Assembly: GCA_026003475.1 (NCBI GenBank)
Contig: BPHJ01000001.1
Coordinates: 506,545-570,544 of the forward strand
Reading direction: 5' to 3'
Source of the DNA: Candidatus Kapaibacterium sp.
Lineage (GTDB): Bacteria; Bacteroidota; Ignavibacteria; Kapaibacteriales; NICIL-2
DNA length: 64,000 nt
Each line of letters opens with the position of its first letter. Position 1 is the first letter of the stretch. The position numbers and the translations under genes are program-made. Below are positions 8,524 through 17,719 of the stretch, piece by piece. The notes beneath the pieces were generated by a model. It saw only the letters and a list, made by a program, of their open reading frames with translations, made no database searches and had not been told where the DNA came from.

Positions 8524-9716
8524 TGCGCAGCGCGATTGCAGCAGTGGTGCTGCTTGGATTAGGTGCATGCACCGCATCCCATCAGCGCACGACAACGCTG
8601 CGAGTCTGGCACTTCTGGAGCGAACCGGCTCAAGAGCGTGCGTTTACTGCGCTCATTGAAGCATTCGAACGTACCCATCCCGACATCAGGGTCGAAACAA
8701 CACCGTTGCAATGGAGCGACGGAAAAGCAAAGCTCCAGATTGCATTCTCCAGTGGCACACCACCGGATGTTGTTCACATCGGTGCTGAATGGGTTACAGA
8801 ATTTGCGCCTGTTCTGGCAGATATTCCCGATAGTCTCACCGCGAATCTGTGCCGAGAGTTTTTGCCCATTGGTATGGCGGGGCAACGTCGCGTGGCGGTT
8901 CCGTGGACAGTCAACGCACGGGTGTGTTTTGTGCATCACCAATTGAAGCTTCCACCCGAGCCACGCTGGAGCGAGCTTGTGACCCGCCTTCGCAGCTTCC
9001 ATGCACCACCGCAGCGCTACGGGATCGGACTCTGCAGCAGCGATCCTCACAATGTCCTCAAACGTGTGCTCCCTTGGCTGTGGGCTCTGGGTGCACCATT
9101 GCTGACAGTATATCCGTTTTCGGCAACCTGCACCGGGCAGACAGCGGCAGCGCTCGATACGCTTACGGGGTTGATTGCCTGTGCTGTTGTCGAACCATCG
9201 CGATCTCTGGATGCACGCATGCGACGTGGCGAGCTTGGAGTTGTCCTCTCGGGTGTCTGGATGCTTGCTGATTCACTCGTTCTCCGGCAGTACCAGGTTC
9301 TGCCTGCACTTCCATCGCGGCCTGGAGTGCAGGGAGAGAGCATCCTCAGCGGCGATTGCTTTGCGGTGGCGCGTTCCTCGATGCATCGAGAAAAAGCCAT
9401 AGAATTTCTTGCTTACCTGGCTCGGTGGGAGAGTGCTGCCACTTTCTGCCATCGTGTACCCGATGCAGGATTTCCTGCACAACAACCGCCAACGTCGGCA
9501 GCGCTCGATAGTCTTCTGCGTCGAGCACCGCAGTGGCGGTATGCGTACGCACAAACACTCCAATCGCGACTGCTTCCGTCGCCGCCGGTCTTTCTCGATG
9601 CAGAGTATGCCGTCGAAGAGGCGATCACGGCACTGCTCTATGGGCGTTCCGATGGTGCGAAGACAACACGCATGCTGGTGCAGCGCTTGCGTGCGATCGA
9701 GGGCGCGCACCAGTAG
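8523..9716 (+). CDS. Extracellular solute-binding lipoprotein, ABC-type family 1
   Basis: A 397-residue lipoprotein with signal peptide and lipobox LGAC at about 14-17, so the mature protein is anchored by Cys17. The body resembles family 1 substrate-binding proteins of ABC importers, with LRVWHFWSEPAQ near the N-terminus, FERTHPDIRV, and GTPPDVVHIGAEW. Such proteins usually bind sugars or oligosaccharides. No permease or ATPase gene adjoins it, so it is an orphan receptor. Its ATG overlaps the mrdA stop, giving translational coupling. The substrate is unknown. Confidence 0.82.
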   Translation: MRSAIAAVVLLGLGACTASHQRTTTLRVWHFWSEPAQERAFTALIEAFERTHPDIRVETTPLQWSDGKAKLQIAFSSGTPPDVVHIGAEWVTEFAPVLADIPDSLTANLCREFLPIGMAGQRRVAVPWTVNARVCFVHHQLKLPPEPRWSELVTRLRSFHAPPQRYGIGLCSSDPHNVLKRVLPWLWALGAPLLTVYPFSATCTGQTAAALDTLTGLIACAVVEPSRSLDARMRRGELGVVLSGVWMLADSLVLRQYQVLPALPSRPGVQGESILSGDCFAVARSSMHREKAIEFLAYLARWESAATFCHRVPDAGFPAQQPPTSAALDSLLRRAPQWRYAYAQTLQSRLLPSPPVFLDAEYAVEEAITALLYGRSDGAKTTRMLVQRLRAIEGAHQ

Positions 9717-9719
9717 TAC

Positions 9720-11204
9720 TCACGCCGACTGCGTGTCTATCTGCGCACGCTGTAGCCGACCACTGAAGTCAACGTACACGGTTTTCCATTCGGTGAAGAT
9801 GTCGAACACGGTCCAGCCACCCTCGCGGTGTCCGTTGCCGGTGTTCTTGATGCCGCCAAACGGCATGTGTGCTTCGGCTCCAATGGTTGGAGCGTTGATG
9901 TAGGTGATGCCCGCCTCGATATCGCGCATGGCAGCAAAGGCATACTCGACCGAACCAGTGTAGATTGCCGACGAAAGCCCGTAGTCTGAATCATTAGCCA
10001 GTGCGATTGCATGCTCGAAGGAATCAGCTCGCGTAACCGACAAGACTGGTCCGAAGATTTCCTCCCGCCAAATGCGCATGGTTGGTGTGACGTCGGCGAA
10101 GATGGTCGGTTCAAGGAAAAATCCATGTTCGAGCTCCCCACGGGTCAGCCGATTACCGCCCGTGATCAGCCGTGCACCCTCAGCCGTACCGATGGCAATG
10201 TACCCGAGGATTTTTTCCAACTGCCGCTGGTTGATGACCGGTCCCATTTGTGTTGCAGGATCCAAGCCCGGACCGATGCGCAGCTTGGAGGCGCGTTCGG
10301 TGAGCATCTCGAGGAAACGATCATGGATTGGGGCGTGGAGGATCAATCGCGATGTTGCAGTGCAGCGTTGTCCGGTGGTGCCGAACGCACCCCAAAGGAC
10401 GCCGTCGAGTGCCAGTTCAAGATTGGCATCGTCCATGATGATGACGGCGTTTTTGCCACCCATTTCCAGCGATACTTTCTTGTTGAGGGCTCCGCAGCGC
10501 TGGGCAATCTGCTTGCCAGTTGCTGTCGAGCCAGTAAAGGCAATCAGACGGACCGATGGATGCTCGACCAAGGCTGAGCCGGCCTCTGCATTGCCGTGAA
10601 CGACGTTGAACACGCCGGAGGGTATTCCAGCTTCCTGGAGAATCTCAGCGAAGATGTTCGCCGAGTGTGGCGCATCGTCGGATGGTTTCCAGACGATCGT
10701 ATTGCCGGCAGCCAGTGCAGGGAAGATTTTCCACGATGGCACCGCAATGGGGAAATTCCATGCAGTGATGATGCCGCAAACGCCGATAGGCATGCGGAAC
10801 GAGAGGTTCATTTTGTTGGGCAGCTCGCTCGGTGTGGTGTGACCGAACAGGCGCCGCGTCTCGGTTGCGCTGTAGTAGGCCGTGTCAATTGCTTCTTGGA
10901 TGTCGCCGCGTGTTTCAAAAAGTGGTTTGCCCATTTCGCGCGTCATGATGGCGGCAAGTTCCTCCTTGCGTCGGTGAAAAATATCGCCCGCACGGCGAAT
11001 CAGTTCACCGCGCTGTGGTGCAGGGATGCGGCTCCACTGGCCAAATGCATCGGCTGCAGCGCGGACAGCACGCTCGAGGTCGGCAGCATCCGAAAGCGGA
11101 AATTGACCGATCTCGTCGCGTGTGTCGGCAGGGTTGATATTCGCAAACCAACGGTCATGGTGTGGAGGAACCCACTGTCCGGCAATGTAATTGAGAAAAC
11201 GCAT
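9720..11204 (-). CDS. NAD(P)-dependent aldehyde dehydrogenase
   Basis: A 494-residue aldehyde dehydrogenase superfamily enzyme. The cofactor motif FTGSTATGKQIA, the catalytic glutamate in SLEMGGKN and the catalytic cysteine in TTGQRCTATSRL are all present. The C-terminal MPFGGIKNTGNGHREGG block is also normal. The pattern recalls the ALDH7-like and semialdehyde-oxidising branches, but the substrate cannot be assigned. The start is set at the ATG at 11204 (protein begins MRFLNYIAGQW), which matches the family N-terminus. It converges with the solute-binding gene with a three-base gap and diverges from bshC. Confidence 0.9.
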   Translation of the reverse strand: MRFLNYIAGQWVPPHHDRWFANINPADTRDEIGQFPLSDAADLERAVRAAADAFGQWSRIPAPQRGELIRRAGDIFHRRKEELAAIMTREMGKPLFETRGDIQEAIDTAYYSATETRRLFGHTTPSELPNKMNLSFRMPIGVCGIITAWNFPIAVPSWKIFPALAAGNTIVWKPSDDAPHSANIFAEILQEAGIPSGVFNVVHGNAEAGSALVEHPSVRLIAFTGSTATGKQIAQRCGALNKKVSLEMGGKNAVIIMDDANLELALDGVLWGAFGTTGQRCTATSRLILHAPIHDRFLEMLTERASKLRIGPGLDPATQMGPVINQRQLEKILGYIAIGTAEGARLITGGNRLTRGELEHGFFLEPTIFADVTPTMRIWREEIFGPVLSVTRADSFEHAIALANDSDYGLSSAIYTGSVEYAFAAMRDIEAGITYINAPTIGAEAHMPFGGIKNTGNGHREGGWTVFDIFTEWKTVYVDFSGRLQRAQIDTQSA

Positions 11205-11323
11205 TGGAATCTGTCTGGGATGGTAGAACGACACTGCGAAATTACCAGTTACCTTCAGACCGTTTGGAAAATAGCAACTGCATGCATGCGTCAACCGCTA
11301 CGGCTCATCCAACCAAGAAATCA

Positions 11324-12925
11324 ATGATCCAACGTTTGTGGTGTCAGATTGCCCCCCATGAAAAACTTTTGTGCGATTACGCCACTGGTGATCAATGGCT
11401 CCATGCATTGCTTGCGGGCGCGGACCACGCGGGAACACCATCGAAGGAAGCAGCCGATGCCGTAGAGGCGACCATGGAGCCACTCATCCTCAGCGACGAG
11501 CAGCGGGAAGCGTTAGACCGATTGCGCACTGGTGCAGCGGTGGTTATCGGCGGGCAGCAAGTGGGGCATCTCGGCGGGCCGCTCTACACATGGCTCAAAA
11601 TCGCCTCGATCATTGAGCGTGCGCGTCGCGAGCATGCGGTGCCCATCTTCTGGATCGAGGATAACGACCACGATCGCGCGGAAGCTCAGCGCGTTGGGGT
11701 GATCAATCAATCCGATCAACTTGCTTTCCTGGACTGCCCGCCAGCAGAACGGTATCCGACACAAACGATCGTTGCTGCCTGTCGCATCGGTCCGCAGATT
11801 ACCGACCAGCTTGCCGAGCTGGAGCGTTCCCTGGCTACCTTGCCTTTTGCGAAGCAGACCATAGCAGTTCTCCGTCAGTGCTACGGAGTCGGTCGGTTCT
11901 GGTCGGAAGCGTTCATGGAATGGCATCAGCAATTCTGGGCTCACCACGGACTGCTCTTTGTTCGGTCGTCAATACTGCGGCAGCTCGGCGCCATGAAGCT
12001 GCTCCTTACCCACGAGCTTTGTAACGTTGGACAGTTGGCGCAGTGTGTACGGGAGCAAACGGCAGAACTGATCGCACGTGGCTACCGTGCACAACTCGAC
12101 GTTTCGACTGTCAATGCGTTCTACCATCAGGGCTGGCGGCGGTATCGGATCCAAGTCGAATCCGAGAGTAGCTTCACCGCAGGGCAGCATCGGTTCAATG
12201 CCGAACAGCTACTCGATGAACTCGACCAGCATCCAGAACATTTTTCGCCGAGTGCGGCGCTCCGTCCGCTTGTGCAGGATGCACTCTTTGCGCCAAAGGT
12301 GAGCATTGTCGGACCAGCAGAACTGCAGTATCACGCACAATTGCGCAGCGCATACTCTCAGTGGGGGATTCGTCCGCCGTCGTTGATGCTGCGCCATTCA
12401 GCGACATTTGTGCCGGAGCGTGTGATACGGCTGCTCCACAAGCACGGCGACCAGATGGAACGGTTTTTCGATCCACAGGACCGGTTTGATCGCTGGGTCG
12501 CTGAGATTCTCGATCGCAGTGGAGTGCTCGCACAGGTTGATACTGCTGCTACCTCGATAGCCGACATCATGGCCTCCCTCGAACGCGCAGCAGAGCAAGA
12601 CGATCCCACACTTGGGCGTGCTGTTGCTGCCACCGGGCATCGCTTCGGAGTACAGTTAGAACGCCTTCACGGAAAGCTTCGCCATGCCCTTCGCCGCCAG
12701 AGAGAGCAGCAGCTCTCGCGCTTGCTTGCTGCACGGACACACCTTTTTCCCGGTGGCAGACTACAGGAACGCGTCGTTGCGCCGATATACTGGGTGTGCA
12801 CGGTCGGCATACGGCAATGGAGCGATGTGTTGCTTGCGCTCGCAAAAGAGTCAAACCACACGCACTATATTGCAACGCCGAACGAGCTGCTCTCGCGTGT
12901 CGTTGGCACGCAAGTTGTACAATGA
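11324..12925 (+). CDS. bshC: Bacillithiol biosynthesis cysteine-adding enzyme BshC
   Basis: BshC adds cysteine to glucosaminyl-malate in the last step of bacillithiol synthesis. The recognisable block is VVIGGQQVGHLGGPLYTWLK followed by VPIFWIEDNDHD, with a long coiled-coil stretch near 430-490. The 533 residues from the ATG at 11324 equal the usual family length; an in-frame ATG at 11282 is an alternative start. bshA and bshB are not in the window. The gene is divergent from the aldehyde dehydrogenase. Confidence 0.9.
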   Translation: MIQRLWCQIAPHEKLLCDYATGDQWLHALLAGADHAGTPSKEAADAVEATMEPLILSDEQREALDRLRTGAAVVIGGQQVGHLGGPLYTWLKIASIIERARREHAVPIFWIEDNDHDRAEAQRVGVINQSDQLAFLDCPPAERYPTQTIVAACRIGPQITDQLAELERSLATLPFAKQTIAVLRQCYGVGRFWSEAFMEWHQQFWAHHGLLFVRSSILRQLGAMKLLLTHELCNVGQLAQCVREQTAELIARGYRAQLDVSTVNAFYHQGWRRYRIQVESESSFTAGQHRFNAEQLLDELDQHPEHFSPSAALRPLVQDALFAPKVSIVGPAELQYHAQLRSAYSQWGIRPPSLMLRHSATFVPERVIRLLHKHGDQMERFFDPQDRFDRWVAEILDRSGVLAQVDTAATSIADIMASLERAAEQDDPTLGRAVAATGHRFGVQLERLHGKLRHALRRQREQQLSRLLAARTHLFPGGRLQERVVAPIYWVCTVGIRQWSDVLLALAKESNHTHYIATPNELLSRVVGTQVVQ

Positions 12926-12966
12926 ATGCTTGTGACGATTGTTGAATCACTACTTCCAAGTGCACG

Positions 12967-13404
12967 ATGGAAAAGCCGTTCGTCTTAGTCGTTGACGACA
13001 ACCGCATCACCACCAAGCTGCTGCGGCGGTATCTGGAATCGAATGGCTTCGAAGCAGCCGAAGCATACGATGGCGTTGAGTGCCTGGAGAAAATCGCCCA
13101 ACGGATGCCCGATGCCATCGTCCTCGATGTGATGATGCCGCGGATGGATGGGTACGAAACAGTTCGTCGCATCCGTGAAAATCCGACGACGGCTAAAGTG
13201 CCCGTCGTCATAGTCACAGCGCTCAATGACGTTGCCAACCAACTCAAGGCAATTGAAAGTGGTGCCGATGACTTTTTGAGTAAGCCCATCGAAGAAAAAC
13301 TCCTGATTGCTAAGGTTCGGTTACTGACCTCGCTCAACATCCAACGTCGGAAAGCAGAAGAGCTGGAACGGCAACTGGCGGAAACATCAAGCGCATCGTC
13401 GTAA
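12967..13404 (+). CDS. Single-domain response regulator with helical C-terminal tail
   Basis: A CheY-like receiver of 145 residues. Acidic pocket D10-D11, phospho-acceptor D54 (VLDVMMPRMDG), T84 and K106 (SKP) are all in place, so it should be phosphorylatable. After the receiver fold a short charged helix (RRKAEELERQLAE) follows with no DNA-binding or output domain, as seen in receivers of the PleD/Rcp1 type. No histidine kinase is nearby. It lies 41 bases after bshC and may be transcribed with it. Confidence 0.9.
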   Translation: MEKPFVLVVDDNRITTKLLRRYLESNGFEAAEAYDGVECLEKIAQRMPDAIVLDVMMPRMDGYETVRRIRENPTTAKVPVVIVTALNDVANQLKAIESGADDFLSKPIEEKLLIAKVRLLTSLNIQRRKAEELERQLAETSSASS

Positions 13405-13421
13405 AGGCAGCGACGGTGGCG

Positions 13422-13434
13422 CCTCCGAAGGAGG
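13422..13434. other. Short hairpin CCTCC-GAA-GGAGG
   Basis: A five-base-pair perfect stem with a three-base loop, 18 bases after the response-regulator stop. No T-run follows, so it is at most a weak transcript-end structure. Confidence 0.25.
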
Positions 13435-13490
13435 GGTATACACTGTGAGCAGTCGGGCTGATTGGGGAAGATGTCGTAATTTGCTGCTGG

Positions 13491-13512
13491 CTGCTGCCGA
13501 CGATGGCAGCAG
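13491..13512. other. Intergenic hairpin CTGCTGCC-N6-GGCAGCAG
   Basis: A perfect eight-base-pair inverted repeat with a six-base loop in the 143-base gap between the response regulator and the LEA14-like gene. It is the strongest structure in this gap. No T-rich tail follows on the plus strand, so intrinsic termination is not clear. Confidence 0.4.
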
Positions 13513-13547
13513 GTAGTTGCCGTAGTACAGATCCCAGTAGTCCCACT

Positions 13548-14174
13548 ATGCATGTTGTCTGGACTCGGTGCGCATTGGCACTGGTGATAGTGATTCCCTT
13601 TGCATGTGCGCAGCTCAAGCAGATTTCCGATACGCTGACAAACCTCCAGCGTCTTCAGTTTAAGCTGGGGACGGTTCACGGTTTTCGGTTGGCGGGGGTG
13701 GATATTTCCACCAAAGCATCGGCGAACGACTTCAGTCCCATTGGGGACGGTTTGAAGCTGCTCGATGCCTTTCGCTCGAGGAAACTACCTGCAGATTTTG
13801 TCCTCGATCTCCAGGTCCGTAATCCCAACGATGGTTCGCCGGGTCGAAGTGCCGTACCTGCAACGCTGGCAGGGCTTGAATTTCGCCTGCTCATAGATGA
13901 CCAACCCACCATAACCGGCATGCTCGATCGCGAAGTGGAAATCCCCGCCACCGGAACAGAGACGACTGTGCCGATTCGCATATCGTTGGATTTGTACGAA
14001 TTTTTTGGATCGCGGGGCTACGACAAGTTGATCGAGTTAGCGCTCGCCATTGGTGGAAAGAACGGTTCTGCCAGCCGACTCAAGCTCGACGCCAAGCCCA
14101 CGGTTCGCACCAAATTCGGATTGATGAGCTATCCTGGGCGCATCACCATTGTTGATCGTGAGTTTCGTAACTGA
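13548..14174 (+). CDS. LEA14-like (LEA type 2 / WHy) lipoprotein
   Basis: A 208-residue exported protein. From the ATG at 13548 it has a hydrophobic signal with a possible lipobox IPFAC at about 14-18. The body has LGTVHGFRLAGVDI, LDLQVRNPNDG and VPIRISLDLYEFF, the pattern of the LEA14/WHy beta-sandwich found in bacterial envelope lipoproteins. Function in bacteria is not established; desiccation or stress protection is a family-level guess. It precedes the CBS/DUF21 gene by 21 bases and may be co-transcribed. Confidence 0.62.
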   Translation: MHVVWTRCALALVIVIPFACAQLKQISDTLTNLQRLQFKLGTVHGFRLAGVDISTKASANDFSPIGDGLKLLDAFRSRKLPADFVLDLQVRNPNDGSPGRSAVPATLAGLEFRLLIDDQPTITGMLDREVEIPATGTETTVPIRISLDLYEFFGSRGYDKLIELALAIGGKNGSASRLKLDAKPTVRTKFGLMSYPGRITIVDREFRN

Positions 14175-14195
14175 CACTGCGTACCATCAGAAGCG

Positions 14196-15299
14196 ATGAG
14201 TGAGGATAGTTCGCTACCTATTGTGCTAACCATTGCTGCGTGGATTGGTGGCGTCGTTGCGTTGGTGATTTCATTCATGCGGGCGGTGATTGCCTCGGTA
14301 TCGGCAGCAGTGTTGGAGGAATTGCACGCACTCCATACCGCGCTTCTTGATCGCATCTACGATGCCCGGCGCTTAGGATCGGTCGAACGCACCGTTCTGA
14401 TGGTGCTGGACGTGCTCAGCATCGCCTTGGTTGCTGCAAGCGTGGCTGCTCTAATTGTGCGGTGGTACGAAAGCAGTGTGGTGGTCATGGCTTGGCTTGG
14501 AGTGTTGGTTGGGGGCATCGTCTTTGGAAAAGCACTCGTCCATATGGCCGGCGATGTGCTTGCTGATCGCATGATCCTCACCGTTGCGCGTTGGTTAGCG
14601 TGGCTGATGCGAATCGGGTATCCACTGGCACGCCTGGTCGAATGGTCGCTGCACATGCTCCACCGCGACAGCCAGAGCCAGGAAGAAGCACGTGAATATG
14701 TCGCCGAAGAGCTTTCGGCAATTATGGAAGAAGCTGTCGAGGAAGGAACGCTCCACGAAGGCGAGGTGCGCATCCTGCAAAACATCATGCGCGTCCGCGA
14801 TGTCCACGTCGAAGATGTGATGACACCGCGCAACGTTATCGCCGGACTGCCTGCAGAGATGACCATTGCAGACGCAGCACAGTTGCCCGAGTTGCAGACG
14901 TACTCCCGATTGCCGGTCTGGGAAGGCTCGAATATGGACAACATCATCGGGTACGTCCTCTCGCGGGATGTGCTCGTCCGCGCCCTCAGCGGTGATTCCG
15001 CAGCACCGGTGCGAACACTGGTTCGCCAGGTCGTCTTCATCCCAGAAAACGTGGGGCTTGATCGTGCACTCGAGGAGTTCCTCAAACGGCGACAGCACCT
15101 GTTCATCGTCGTAGATGAATATGGCGGCGTCGAAGGACTCCTCACGCTCGAGGACGTTGTCGAAACAATTCTCGGCGCGGAGATCGTTGATGAAGCTGAC
15201 CGGATCGTTGACCTGCGTCAATTTGCCCAGCAGCAGCGTGATCGTCGGATTGCGCAGCAGAATCCAGCATCGGTAGTCGGACAATCGGACGCCACCTAG
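14196..15299 (+). CDS. DUF21/CBS-domain membrane protein (HlyC/CorC, CNNM-like)
   Basis: A 367-residue membrane protein. The N-terminal half has about three to four hydrophobic segments (near 8-30, 73-92, 98-118 and 130-150) like the DUF21 transporter core. Then come the linker EEGTLHEGEVRILQNIMRVR and a CBS pair (VEDVMTPRNVIAGLP, YSRLPVWEG, LFIVVDEYGGVEGLLTLEDV). Such proteins are linked to magnesium or cobalt efflux. The C-terminal CorC_HlyC domain seems short or missing: the protein stops soon after the CBS pair. Its stop overlaps the GTG start of the HIT gene by one base. Confidence 0.85.
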   Translation: MSEDSSLPIVLTIAAWIGGVVALVISFMRAVIASVSAAVLEELHALHTALLDRIYDARRLGSVERTVLMVLDVLSIALVAASVAALIVRWYESSVVVMAWLGVLVGGIVFGKALVHMAGDVLADRMILTVARWLAWLMRIGYPLARLVEWSLHMLHRDSQSQEEAREYVAEELSAIMEEAVEEGTLHEGEVRILQNIMRVRDVHVEDVMTPRNVIAGLPAEMTIADAAQLPELQTYSRLPVWEGSNMDNIIGYVLSRDVLVRALSGDSAAPVRTLVRQVVFIPENVGLDRALEEFLKRRQHLFIVVDEYGGVEGLLTLEDVVETILGAEIVDEADRIVDLRQFAQQQRDRRIAQQNPASVVGQSDAT

Positions 15300-15823
15300 T
15301 GAAGCAACTTTGGTCCCCCTGGCGGTCGCAATACATACATTCGCTTTCGACAGAGCAGAGCGATGGCGGCTGTTTTCTCTGCCATGCTGCGCAAAGTCCG
15401 CTGGCAGATGATGCCGCCAATTACGTCGTGTTTCGAAATACGCTCTGCTTTGTGATCATGAATCGCTATCCCTACAACAGCGGCCATCTTCTGGTTGCAC
15501 CGTACCGACATATTGGCGACCTGACCGCGCTCGATAGGGCAGAATCACACGCACTCATCGAGACTGTGCAGCTTGCCATTGAGGTTTTGCGCCAGACGCA
15601 CACACCACACGGCTTCAATGTGGGTACCAATCTCGGTCGGACAGCAGGTGCTGGATTGCCCGATCATGTGCATGTGCATATCGTCCCTCGATGGAACGGG
15701 GATACGAACTTCATGCCGATACTGGCAGAGGTCAAGGTGATCTCGGAATTCCTCGTCGAAGAGCAACGCAAACTCTCGGAAGCATTTCGGCATGCGGTTT
15801 CCCAGCGACCCACGCGTGATTAG
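15299..15823 (+). CDS. HIT-family nucleotide hydrolase/phosphorylase
   Basis: A 174-residue histidine-triad protein with GTG start. The triad is DHVHVHIVPRW at about 120-130, followed by NGDTNFMP. An N-terminal CFLC pair may bind zinc. The sequence resembles the Ap4A phosphorylase-like HIT branch common in actinobacteria and Chlorobi, which cleaves dinucleoside polyphosphates or AMP derivatives. The gene overlaps the upstream gene by one base and rsmA by 32 bases, implying coupled translation. Confidence 0.88.
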   Translation: MKQLWSPWRSQYIHSLSTEQSDGGCFLCHAAQSPLADDAANYVVFRNTLCFVIMNRYPYNSGHLLVAPYRHIGDLTALDRAESHALIETVQLAIEVLRQTHTPHGFNVGTNLGRTAGAGLPDHVHVHIVPRWNGDTNFMPILAEVKVISEFLVEEQRKLSEAFRHAVSQRPTRD

Positions 15824-16637
15824 TCCCCGGCGGCGCTTGAGTCAGAACTTCTTGGTCAATCCCACCATTGCAGCGCGCATTGCTGCTGCAGTAGAGGCAC
15901 AACCGGGCGACGTTGTCATCGAGATCGGTGCGGGGACGGGTGCACTCACGCAGCACTTGCTGGCTTTGCCCGTGCAGGAAGTGATTGCAATCGAAGTCGA
16001 TCGGCGCGCGATCGAGCAATTGCAGAAAGCGTTTTCCAGTTGCCCAACGCTTCGCATCGTCGAGGCCAACGTGCTCGATCTGCGGCTGGAGGGGCTTGGC
16101 ATCGTGCGCACGATGCCAGCGCGAGTTGTTGGCAATATTCCCTACCACCTAACCGGACCAATTCTCTTCTGGCTCTACGAGCAAGCGAAATCGTTGCGGC
16201 GCATTGTTCTCATGGTACAAAAGGAAGTTGCTACTCGTATCGTTGCCAGACCAGGGACGAAGGCCTACGGCATCCTTTCGGTCGCCACTGCCTTGATCGC
16301 TACGCAAGCGCGTATCCTGTTTGACGTTCCGCCGGGGGCATTCTATCCTCAGCCACAGGTAACGTCGGCTGTTGTTGCAATCGAATGCAACGGTTCCTCC
16401 CTTGTTGACCCACAGCATGCCCAGACGATGGCTCTCACCAAAGTAGCGTTCAATCAGCGCCGAAAGAAGCTTCGCAACGCACTGGCGCGTTTTCTTCAAC
16501 AGCACTGCGGAACGCAGTGGGAGCAGCTTGCAGCGTTGCCGGTCATGGGTCGTCGGGCTGAAGAACTTTCGCCCCAGGAATTGGCGGCGCTGGCATCGGA
16601 TGTGTATCGTTTTGCCAAATCGGAATGGCAACCATGA
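15792..16637 (+). CDS. rsmA: 16S rRNA dimethyladenosine transferase RsmA (KsgA)
   Basis: This S-adenosylmethionine-dependent enzyme dimethylates two adjacent adenosines near the 3' end of 16S rRNA late in small-subunit assembly. The 281 residues include the N-terminal LSQNFLVNPTIA, motif I EIGAGTGALTQ, and the catalytic motif NIPYHLTGPIL (usually NLPY). The C-terminal helical domain with FNQRRKKLRNAL is also present. It overlaps the HIT gene at the front and the PAP2 gene by 13 bases at the end. Confidence 0.93.
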   Translation: MRFPSDPRVISPRRRLSQNFLVNPTIAARIAAAVEAQPGDVVIEIGAGTGALTQHLLALPVQEVIAIEVDRRAIEQLQKAFSSCPTLRIVEANVLDLRLEGLGIVRTMPARVVGNIPYHLTGPILFWLYEQAKSLRRIVLMVQKEVATRIVARPGTKAYGILSVATALIATQARILFDVPPGAFYPQPQVTSAVVAIECNGSSLVDPQHAQTMALTKVAFNQRRKKLRNALARFLQQHCGTQWEQLAALPVMGRRAEELSPQELAALASDVYRFAKSEWQP

Positions 16638-17668
16638 ACCCACTGGCCGCATCCACCCGGCGCGACCAACTGCGCTTGCGGGGAGTCCTATCGGCGCTCG
16701 ATTGGTACACGCTCGGTATCATGGCAGTGTACTCGCTGCTGGCGATAGCGTTCTATCCGCTTATTCCCAAGGCGACAAGCATCCTCATCACGAACGCACT
16801 GTTTGCAGTTGCTATCATTGCCATGGCGTGGCTGGGGCAGATGCTGCCCTACCGCGGTCTTCGCTTGCTGCGGTTCTTCTACGTTATTCCGATGGTGTAT
16901 CCGATGTATCAGCAAAGCCAGCAACTGGTCCCATCCCTGCACCCGCATGATTACGATGCACTTCTGATCGAACTGGATCGAATGCTCTTCGGAGTGGACC
17001 CGACGCACTGGATCATGCGCTTTGCACATCCAGTCCTTACCGAGTATCTGCAAGTGTGCTATGTGTCGTTCTATTTGCTGCCGATTGTCGTCGCGCTGAG
17101 CTTCTTTCTGCAAGGTCGAGCGCTTACGATGCTCCGCTTTGGTCGCATGATTGTGTTCGGGTTCTATGTCTCGTACTTGGCGTACTTTGCACTGCCGGCG
17201 ATTGGCCCACGGTTTACGCTTCATGATTTTGCGCGACTCGACCAGGAGTTGCCGGGCTTGGTGCTGACCCCGATTCTGCGCTCACTAGTCAACGAGGGCG
17301 GGGGAATTGAACCCGGCGAGCCCCATCCCGAACGCGTTGTCAATCGTGATTGCTTCCCAAGTGGGCATACGATGATGACGTTGCTAACGATCGTGCTAGC
17401 TTGGCGCTATCGCAGCACTGTGCGAATACCGATAACGGTGGTGGGTGTCAGCTTGATCGTTGCGACCGTGTACTTGCGTTACCATTACGTGGTAGATTTA
17501 ATTGCCGGTGCTGCATGTGCGGTGGCGATGCTTGTAATTGAGCCGCGCGTCTATCGCTGGCTTGTCGAGTGTGGCATCGCAGCACCCGATGAGAGCACCA
17601 TTCGGCAGATGCCAGCACCAGAGCCACCGCTTACGCCCAGCATTACCACCACCATGGAGCATGAGTAG
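16625..17668 (+). CDS. PAP2-superfamily integral membrane phosphatase
   Basis: A 347-residue polytopic protein with about six to eight hydrophobic segments. The acid-phosphatase signatures are DCFPSGHTMM near 239 and RYHYVVDLIAGA near 280, whose His residues form the catalytic pair. The large N-terminal membrane part resembles the inositol-phosphorylceramide-synthase-like branch of the family, so a role in lipid head-group or undecaprenyl phosphate metabolism is likely. The start at 16625 overlaps rsmA; an ATG at 16634 is also possible. Confidence 0.83.
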   Translation: MATMNPLAASTRRDQLRLRGVLSALDWYTLGIMAVYSLLAIAFYPLIPKATSILITNALFAVAIIAMAWLGQMLPYRGLRLLRFFYVIPMVYPMYQQSQQLVPSLHPHDYDALLIELDRMLFGVDPTHWIMRFAHPVLTEYLQVCYVSFYLLPIVVALSFFLQGRALTMLRFGRMIVFGFYVSYLAYFALPAIGPRFTLHDFARLDQELPGLVLTPILRSLVNEGGGIEPGEPHPERVVNRDCFPSGHTMMTLLTIVLAWRYRSTVRIPITVVGVSLIVATVYLRYHYVVDLIAGAACAVAMLVIEPRVYRWLVECGIAAPDESTIRQMPAPEPPLTPSITTTMEHE

Positions 17669-17682
17669 CTCTTTGCGGAGCG

Positions 17683-17690
17683 TACTTTTG
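17683..17690 (+). promoter_or_regulatory. Promoter-like TACTTTTG element
   Basis: Matches TAnnTTTG in the 51-base gap between the PAP2 gene and the unknown gene at 17720. No convincing -33 box is seen, so this is a weak call. Confidence 0.25.
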
Positions 17691-17719
17691 CAGGTGAGGA
17701 CTATCACGACACACCCGCG

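Noticed and set aside
12567-13679. 370-codon minus-strand frame
   Set aside because: Covers the bshC end and the response regulator, both clear genes; composition is Ser/Arg-rich noise.
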